A DNA stretch of 64,000 nucleotides, from positions 1-64,000 of the forward strand of contig JAEZGH010000196.1 of the NCBI GenBank assembly GCA_023417065.1. The letters are read 5' to 3'. Origin of the DNA: Bacteroidota bacterium (GTDB lineage: Bacteria > Bacteroidota > Bacteroidia > Cytophagales > Cyclobacteriaceae). This document shows positions 59,405-64,000 of this stretch, one piece after another. A program made the translations under genes and the position numbers. Below the pieces are notes generated by a model, which was given only the letters and a program-made list of their open reading frames with translations, was not told the DNA's origin and searched no databases. Each line of letters opens with the position of its first letter. Within the stretch, counting starts at the first letter, position 1.

Positions 59405-60148
59405 TCAGGCTTCCTTCTTCACCAGGAATTGTTCGAGGTCTTTCAGGCTAAGGATACCTTCATAGTAGGCCTTTCCAAATATTACAGCAAAGATACCCAT
59501 GTCGTTGAGGCGTTTGATGTCGTCGATGCCACGAACGCCTCCGCTGGCAAGGACACACAGGTCGGGGAATCGCTCACGGATATCCTGATAAAAATCGAAA
59601 GCGGGTCCTTCAAGTACGCCGTCGCGGCTTACGTCGGTAGACTTGACGTATTTGAGACCTTTTGAATAGAAGTAGTCGAGGTGTTCATACAATCGCAGAT
59701 GTGATCTGCGTTGCCATCCGCGGAAGAGTAGTTCTTTTGTTTCACGATTTACCACATCAGCGCCCAGCGTCATTTTCTCGCGACCATAGGAAATGATCCA
59801 TGAAGCAAAAAGTTCGGGATCCGTGACAGCGATACTTGCTGCGGTGATGTAGAAGGCTCCGTATTCGTAAGCCTTGATAATGTCGCCATCTGTGCTGATT
59901 CCCCCGGTGAAATCCACCTTGAGGTTAGTATGGCCTGCAATGGCTTCGAGGACGTGCCAGTTTTTCGGAGAACCTTTTTCCGCGCCGTCGAGGTCGACCA
60001 GGTGAACCACATCGATACCGTGGTCTTCAAACCGGCGGGCCAGGTCAAGAGGATTCTCATCATACGCCTTTTCACTCGAGGGATCACCTTTGCGCATCTT
60101 AACTACTTTGCCCTTTCGGATTGCGATTGACGGAATAACCTGGATCAT
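59405..60148 (-). CDS. HisA-like TIM-barrel protein lacking one catalytic aspartate
   Basis: The 247 residues align along their whole length with HisA, the ProFAR isomerase of histidine synthesis: VVHLVDLDGA, KSTDVSRDGVLEGPAF (Asp172, Asp176), the second phosphate loop ASGGVRGIDD (202-204) and VIFGKAYYEG. Two positions differ: the strand-1 motif normally PAxDL is here PSIAI, so the general-base Asp is Ala9, and the first phosphate loop reads DFTGGIS. The other key Asp appears conserved at 131. No other his gene is nearby. It is either a HisA with changed chemistry or a paralogue with another role. Confidence 0.75.
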   Translation of the reverse strand: MIQVIPSIAIRKGKVVKMRKGDPSSEKAYDENPLDLARRFEDHGIDVVHLVDLDGAEKGSPKNWHVLEAIAGHTNLKVDFTGGISTDGDIIKAYEYGAFYITAASIAVTDPELFASWIISYGREKMTLGADVVNRETKELLFRGWQRRSHLRLYEHLDYFYSKGLKYVKSTDVSRDGVLEGPAFDFYQDIRERFPDLCVLASGGVRGIDDIKRLNDMGIFAVIFGKAYYEGILSLKDLEQFLVKKEA

Positions 60149-60297
60149 ACTGACATCATTTGGTCGTGTTTGCAGCGAAGTTACTATGCAAAGGCGAAAA
60201 TCCCTTACCGCCGGCGAAAAACCGGCAAATTTAATGGCCCCCTTTTTGGTGATCGGTCTTCGGGCAGAAATGCGTACTTTAGCACAAAGCCAGCAGC

Positions 60298-61911
60298 ATG
60301 AAATTACCTTTTTTGACCAGTTTAATTGCTTTTTTTGCGGCCTATCACCTTATGGCTCAACAGCCTGTCAGGCGCCTTCCGGGAATAATAAATCACCCTT
60401 CAATAAACCTTTTTGCGCCGTTTATGAGCATGGACGGCAATGCCATTGTCTTTATTTCCGACAATGGACGCGAGGGGGAATACTCCATTTCCTATACCTC
60501 CAGGGAAACAGACTGGGTGGCGCCCGTGGAGTTGCCAAAGCACATCAATACGCGGCTGAACTTTACACGCGGGTATGCGCTAAGCGCTGACGGTAAGAGA
60601 CTTTACTATACCTCAGCAAAGTCGCCGGTCATCGGAGGCTACGACATTATGATTTCCGAACTCAAAGGGAACACGTGGTCAACTCCCGTGAATATGGCGA
60701 TGCCGATAAATTCAAAGACGAATGATGGTTGCCCATCTGTTTCCGCCGACGAAAACACGCTCTATTTCATGCGGTGCGATCGGATGACGGCGACGAAGGC
60801 AGAGGGCTGCAAAATCTTCCGCGCGACAAAAAAGCCGAATGGGCAGTGGAATGAGCCTGAGGAGCTGCCGGCCCATATCAATACGGGAAATTCGCAGACG
60901 CCGCGCATTATGGCGGATGGTGAAACGTTGATTTTTTCATCGGATAAATTCCCCGGTAACAAAGGCGGAATGGACCTCTACCTCACAAGGTTAGTTGACG
61001 GTCAATGGCAGGAGCCCGTCGCTATGGATTTTATCAATTCGGAGAAGGATGATCAATACGTTTCCGTAAACGCGTTGGGACGGTATCTGCTGACGGAAGC
61101 CATGGGCTCACGCAATAATTGGGAGCTGACAGAATTTCTGATCCCGGCTCACCTTCGGCCGAAAGGCATGATGAAAGTCGAAGGCACGGTAAAAGGTGCG
61201 CCGGCTTACATTTCGGTAAGGGATATCCAGAGCGGAAAGCGGGTTTACTCCGGCAGACCCGCGGCCGACGGTGCGTATTTTTTTTACCTGAAGGAAGGCT
61301 CTGTTTATGAAGTAGCGTTTGATCCTGAGGACGGTCAAAGGACCTTTTTGCTGAAATCATACGACCTCACGGGTGACAAGATCGCGCAGCGTGAACGGGT
61401 TGATGTGGTGATTAAGACCCCCGACGCCGGTGATGAACTTGACCTTAGCGGTGTGGCTTTTGAGCCTTATTCGTCTCGTTTAGCAACAGTGTCGCAGGAG
61501 CTTCTGAAACGCGTGGCCCGAATGATAAAGGCGAACCCGAATCTGGGCTTTGAAGTGCAGGTACTGATGGCTGGCTATCGGGAATCTGAGGCGAACGCTG
61601 ATCCGGACCTCACGGAGAATTTTGTGGTGGTAGATTCTGTGGATCAGTACGATGTGGTAACCGCGGACAGTGTAACCATCGTCGAGGAACCGGATTCCGT
61701 CTCTACCGCTGACGAAGCCGAATCGCGATCGAGGAAGGCTGTTGAACGGGTAATCTATCACAATGACCGGACGCAGAAACAATCGGAGGAGATCGCAAAC
61801 TATCTGATTGCCAATGGTGTGGCGGCGTCGCAACTTACGACGATGGTGAATGCGATACCTTCGGAGGAACCCGCACTAACGGTACGTCTGCGGGTTTATC
61901 GTCTGAAATAA
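60298..61911 (+). CDS. PD40 propeller protein with degenerate OmpA-like C-terminus
   Basis: The 537-residue secreted protein (signal peptide to about residue 21) has PD40-type repeats (SMDGNAIVFISDNGREGE, SADGKRLYYTSAKSP, SADENTLYFMRCD, MADGETLIFSSDKFPGNKGGMDLYL), then a PEGA-like domain. The C-terminal region has the OmpA beta-alpha order (FEPYSSRLATVSQELLKRVARMI, QSEEIANYLIANGVAASQL) but lacks the GH[ST]D and NRR motifs and has an acidic insert. It probably no longer binds peptidoglycan like OmpA. Related in plan to the protein at 5568-7580. Confidence 0.75.
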   Translation: MKLPFLTSLIAFFAAYHLMAQQPVRRLPGIINHPSINLFAPFMSMDGNAIVFISDNGREGEYSISYTSRETDWVAPVELPKHINTRLNFTRGYALSADGKRLYYTSAKSPVIGGYDIMISELKGNTWSTPVNMAMPINSKTNDGCPSVSADENTLYFMRCDRMTATKAEGCKIFRATKKPNGQWNEPEELPAHINTGNSQTPRIMADGETLIFSSDKFPGNKGGMDLYLTRLVDGQWQEPVAMDFINSEKDDQYVSVNALGRYLLTEAMGSRNNWELTEFLIPAHLRPKGMMKVEGTVKGAPAYISVRDIQSGKRVYSGRPAADGAYFFYLKEGSVYEVAFDPEDGQRTFLLKSYDLTGDKIAQRERVDVVIKTPDAGDELDLSGVAFEPYSSRLATVSQELLKRVARMIKANPNLGFEVQVLMAGYRESEANADPDLTENFVVVDSVDQYDVVTADSVTIVEEPDSVSTADEAESRSRKAVERVIYHNDRTQKQSEEIANYLIANGVAASQLTTMVNAIPSEEPALTVRLRVYRLK

Positions 61912-61913
61912 GA

Positions 61914-62468
61914 CTACCAGGAAAACGGCATCGCCACCAGGGTTCGATCCCAAAGCAGGACCATTTCTGCATCTTCGCCGATTTTTTCGAAGGCAATGGT
62001 GAACTGCTCGAATTCGTGTTCCTGCTGCACGGAGCGCACGGCGACGGCAAGGACATCGCGGGCGGGATTTCGGTTAGGCTCACCCTTTGAATTTATGCCC
62101 CATTGGCCATATTCGCGGTTGAAAATGATGGTCCAGTGGTCTTCGTAAGGAATCGTCCAGAGTGAATATTTGCCGCGTGGCAGGGTTTTGCCTTCGATAA
62201 CGAGCTCTTTATTGGTCTCAAAAGTTGTGGCTTCGTTCGCACCGGTGCGCCATACTTCGTTATAAGGCACAAGATTGCCGAAGATTTCGCGGTTATTTTT
62301 CTTTGGGCGATTATAGAATACGCGAATGGAAAGGTCGCCGTTGCTGAATTCTACCTGATCTTCAGGACTTCGGGATTTTTCCTGACGCATGTTGAAAATA
62401 GACACGCCCCACCCCAGAATAATCAGCAGAACAAGTGCAATACCGACAAATATCAGAAACCTTCGCAT
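61914..62468 (-). CDS. DUF2911 domain protein
   Basis: The 184 residues start with a membrane anchor (about 5-23) and continue with the DUF2911 pattern common in Bacteroidota: VFYNRPKKNNREIFGNLVPYNEVWRTGANEATTF, EGKTLPRGKYSLWTIP and WTIIFNREYGQWGI. The role is unknown; it sits in the periplasm by topology. It converges on the PD40 gene two bases away and is divergent from the small membrane peptide. Confidence 0.85.
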   Translation of the reverse strand: MRRFLIFVGIALVLLIILGWGVSIFNMRQEKSRSPEDQVEFSNGDLSIRVFYNRPKKNNREIFGNLVPYNEVWRTGANEATTFETNKELVIEGKTLPRGKYSLWTIPYEDHWTIIFNREYGQWGINSKGEPNRNPARDVLAVAVRSVQQEHEFEQFTIAFEKIGEDAEMVLLWDRTLVAMPFSW

Positions 62469-62494
62469 TGGTGGCTGGAAAATTAAAAAAACAA

Positions 62495-62502
62495 TATTTT
62501 TG
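62495..62502 (+). promoter_or_regulatory. -7 element upstream of the small membrane peptide
   Basis: TATTTTTG matches TAnnTTTG, 59 bases before the peptide ATG; a second weaker candidate TATTTTTA lies closer (near 62533). The region is A/T-rich, so chance matches are possible. Confidence 0.35.
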
Positions 62503-62561
62503 TGCTACTTGCAAAAAATATCGTATTGAGTCTATTTTTACGTTCTTAAATTAAAATAGTT

Positions 62562-62681
62562 ATGGATTTGTCATGGTGGCCTTTCTGGGTTGTAGTGTTT
62601 CTCTTCATTCTTGCGATTATTTCTCCCTGGGTCTTCCCTAACAAATCGGTTAGCAAGAACAAGCACGACAACAAGTTCTAG
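62562..62681 (+). CDS. 39-residue single-span membrane peptide
   Basis: The peptide begins MDLSWWPFWVVVFLFILAI, one hydrophobic helix rich in Trp and Phe, then a basic, Asn/Lys-rich cytoplasmic or periplasmic tail (NKSVSKNKHDNKF). It has an ATG after an A/T-rich promoter-like region and a clear stop. Length, composition and position suggest a genuine small membrane protein, but no homologue can be confirmed here. The following 151 bases to the protease gene hold a CGTTGCAACG palindrome and no gene. Confidence 0.55.
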   Translation: MDLSWWPFWVVVFLFILAIISPWVFPNKSVSKNKHDNKF

Positions 62682-62820
62682 CATCTATTTCCTGTTCGTG
62701 AACCCGATTGAATTATTTGCCGGGTTTTCCAAAAAAGTTCAGCCATTCGCTTGACCACTTCCGTTTAAGAGGGAAAACTTAATCAGCATCGTTGCAACGT
62801 TTGCTGAGTATTTTTCTTAG

Positions 62821-62828
62821 TATATTCG
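62821..62828 (+). promoter_or_regulatory. -7-like element of the aspartyl protease gene
   Basis: TATATTCG, one mismatch from TAnnTTTG, ends four bases before the GTG at 62833. TTTG 17 bases upstream is a possible -33. An in-frame TAG at 62818-62820 leaves this GTG as the only sensible start. Confidence 0.45.
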
Positions 62829-62832
62829 AAAG

Positions 62833-64000
62833 GTGGGAAAGCGTCTTAAGCATTTGTGTATCATTTTATTTTTTGGTCTGGGCGTTGCCATCAGCGGCAA
62901 AGGCCAGGGACTTGGCTTCACCATTACGGGTGGAAAAGATAAAGTACAGATTCCGATAGAGGTTTATAATAACCTGGTCGTTGTGCCGGTGGTTCTGAAT
63001 GGCACGCTGCCCCTTAAATTCATTCTGGATACCGGCGTACGCACGGCAATCCTAACTCAAAAGTCCTTTAGCGATATCCTCAACCTCGCGTATACGCGCA
63101 AGTACTCAATCACAGGTCCGGGCGGAGAAAAAATGGTGGATGCTTACGTCACCAACAACGTTTCCCTTACACTGCCAGGTGTACAGGGACGTGGCCACGC
63201 CCTGCTTGTATTGGAAGAAGATTATCTTGAATTACGGAACTACCTCGGCACCGATGTCCACGGAATTCTCGGCTACGAGCTATTCAGTCGCTTTATTGTA
63301 GAGGTTGATTATGAGAAAAAGCTCCTGACGCTTTACGCGCCTCAGGCGTTCAGGAAACGCCGGAAATTCCATCCGTTGCAGATTACCATTGAGGATACCA
63401 AGCCATACGCCACGGTGCCGCTGGTGCTTCCGGGAGGTGTTCGGGTTGAAGCAAAGCTTTTGATGGACTCTGGCGCCAGCCATGCACTTCTGCTCGACCC
63501 ACTCACCGATGAGCGAATCAGCGTTCCTGCAAGCACGGTGAGCAGTTCCATCGGGCGGGGGCTGGGTGGTGAAATCATGGGCAAAGCTGGCAGGATAGAA
63601 TCAATTTCGCTGGGCCACTTCAAGCTGCCTCGTGTCGTGACCAATTTCCCAGACCCCAATAGCTACAGCGATACCTCGAGTTACAAGATTTTCCGCAACG
63701 GCACCATTGGCGGCGAGATCATGAGCCGTTTTACTATCGTCTATGATTTTCCAAACGAAAAAGTTTATCTCAAAAAAAACAGCTCCTTCAAGAAAGCCTT
63801 TCACTACAATCTGAGCGGGCTTACCATTAAATCCAAAGGAGCAAAACTGAATGTCTTCGAGATTACGGGCGTACGCGGCGGTTCATCGGCCGACAAAGCA
63901 GGGGTTCAGGCAGGCGATATACTCGTTTCAATTAATGGCGTTGATCTCAAAGAGGTTGATCTGAACTTTGTGCTGGGCCTGCTAAACCGAAAACCGGGGA
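62833..64000 (+). CDS. Retropepsin-like aspartyl protease with PDZ domain (partial)
   Basis: At least 389 residues are visible; the gene continues past the right edge. A signal peptide (ILFFGLGVAISGKGQG) is followed by two aspartyl protease lobes, each with an active-site triplet: ILDTG (66-68) and LMDSG (212-214). HGILGYELF and IGGEIMSRF are the matching hydrophobic-Gly motifs. A PDZ domain begins near 330 (VRGGSSADKAGVQAGDILVSINGVDL). The start codon is GTG, the only start after an in-frame TAG. It is probably a periplasmic protease; the target is unknown. Confidence 0.88.
   Translation, partial: MGKRLKHLCIILFFGLGVAISGKGQGLGFTITGGKDKVQIPIEVYNNLVVVPVVLNGTLPLKFILDTGVRTAILTQKSFSDILNLAYTRKYSITGPGGEKMVDAYVTNNVSLTLPGVQGRGHALLVLEEDYLELRNYLGTDVHGILGYELFSRFIVEVDYEKKLLTLYAPQAFRKRRKFHPLQITIEDTKPYATVPLVLPGGVRVEAKLLMDSGASHALLLDPLTDERISVPASTVSSSIGRGLGGEIMGKAGRIESISLGHFKLPRVVTNFPDPNSYSDTSSYKIFRNGTIGGEIMSRFTIVYDFPNEKVYLKKNSSFKKAFHYNLSGLTIKSKGAKLNVFEITGVRGGSSADKAGVQAGDILVSINGVDLKEVDLNFVLGLLNRKPG

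Noticed and set aside
61936..61952. GGTTCGATCCC, resembling a tRNA T-arm
   Set aside because: It lies within the DUF2911 coding region and no acceptor stem, D-arm or anticodon arm can be formed around it.
62790..62801. CGTTGCAACG palindrome before the aspartyl protease gene, similar to half-sites of the TonB receptor operator
   Set aside because: The half-sites are inverted and fused rather than in the 7-3-7 layout, so it is not the same motif; short palindromes of 10 bases occur by chance.

Overview
The window reads as a chromosomal segment of a Bacteroidota bacterium, most likely a free-living Cytophagia-type organism. The signs are a MurF-alanine racemase fusion, a TonB-dependent receptor with a carboxypeptidase-regulatory-like N-terminus, PD40/OmpA proteins, a patatin-BamA-like outer membrane protein, DUF2911 and DUF4783 proteins, many -7 elements of the TAnnTTTG type, and few convincing Shine-Dalgarno sequences. 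Identity below genus level cannot be read from the sequence. I recognise 57 protein genes, one of them cut by the right edge. There are no tRNA, rRNA or CRISPR features. The first ~106 bases look like the 3' end of a group II intron.

Layout: 1-106 intron tail; 227-13747 envelope block on the minus strand (AsmA-like, aldehyde dehydrogenase, two OmpA proteins, patatin, M23 peptidase, DsbD); 13952-17705 lysA, deoxynucleoside kinase, a propeller-like protein and corA; 17872-25344 mostly plus strand (MORN-type protein, sugar-phosphate isomerase/lipB/unknown operon, exonuclease, rnr, polyprenyl synthase); 25510-30626 MFS transporter plus Gfo/Idh/MocA oxidoreductase, glycosyltransferase, ECF sigma factor overlapping a small anti-sigma-like gene, and an acidic-tailed protein; 30748-33582 uvrA, followed by the only long gene-free stretch (33583-34320), which holds an 11-bp tandem repeat and a possible gene remnant; 34321-41718 proC, gdhA, MATE, recX, nadC and small conserved genes; 41898-46249 gpmI-lipoprotein-ABC exporter-fur operon; 46395-55853 TerC and TerB-like convergent pair, purE-purK, feoA-feoB, murF-alr and csaA; 56035-64000 TonB receptor/lipoprotein operon, a HisA-like enzyme, a PD40 protein, DUF2911, a 39-residue membrane peptide and a double aspartyl protease with PDZ.

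Most genes are housekeeping or envelope functions and no conspicuous novel defence or mobile system is present. The most interesting signals are regulatory. At six genes a TAnnTTTG-like -7 element ends only 4-5 bases before the start codon, which predicts leaderless or nearly leaderless mRNAs (patatin, recX, nadC, csaA, TonB receptor, aspartyl protease). At two of these the T-rich tail of the preceding gene's terminator supplies the -7 element itself. The TonB receptor start is also covered by a perfect 7-3-7 inverted repeat resembling a Fur-family operator, and a Fur homologue is encoded in the same window. Other points of note are an orphan HisA homologue lacking the first catalytic aspartate, an 80-base out-of-frame overlap between the ECF sigma factor and a small anti-sigma-like protein, and a 54-residue basic peptide ending in GGCG. 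Start codons other than ATG (GTG, TTG) are frequent and are noted per gene.
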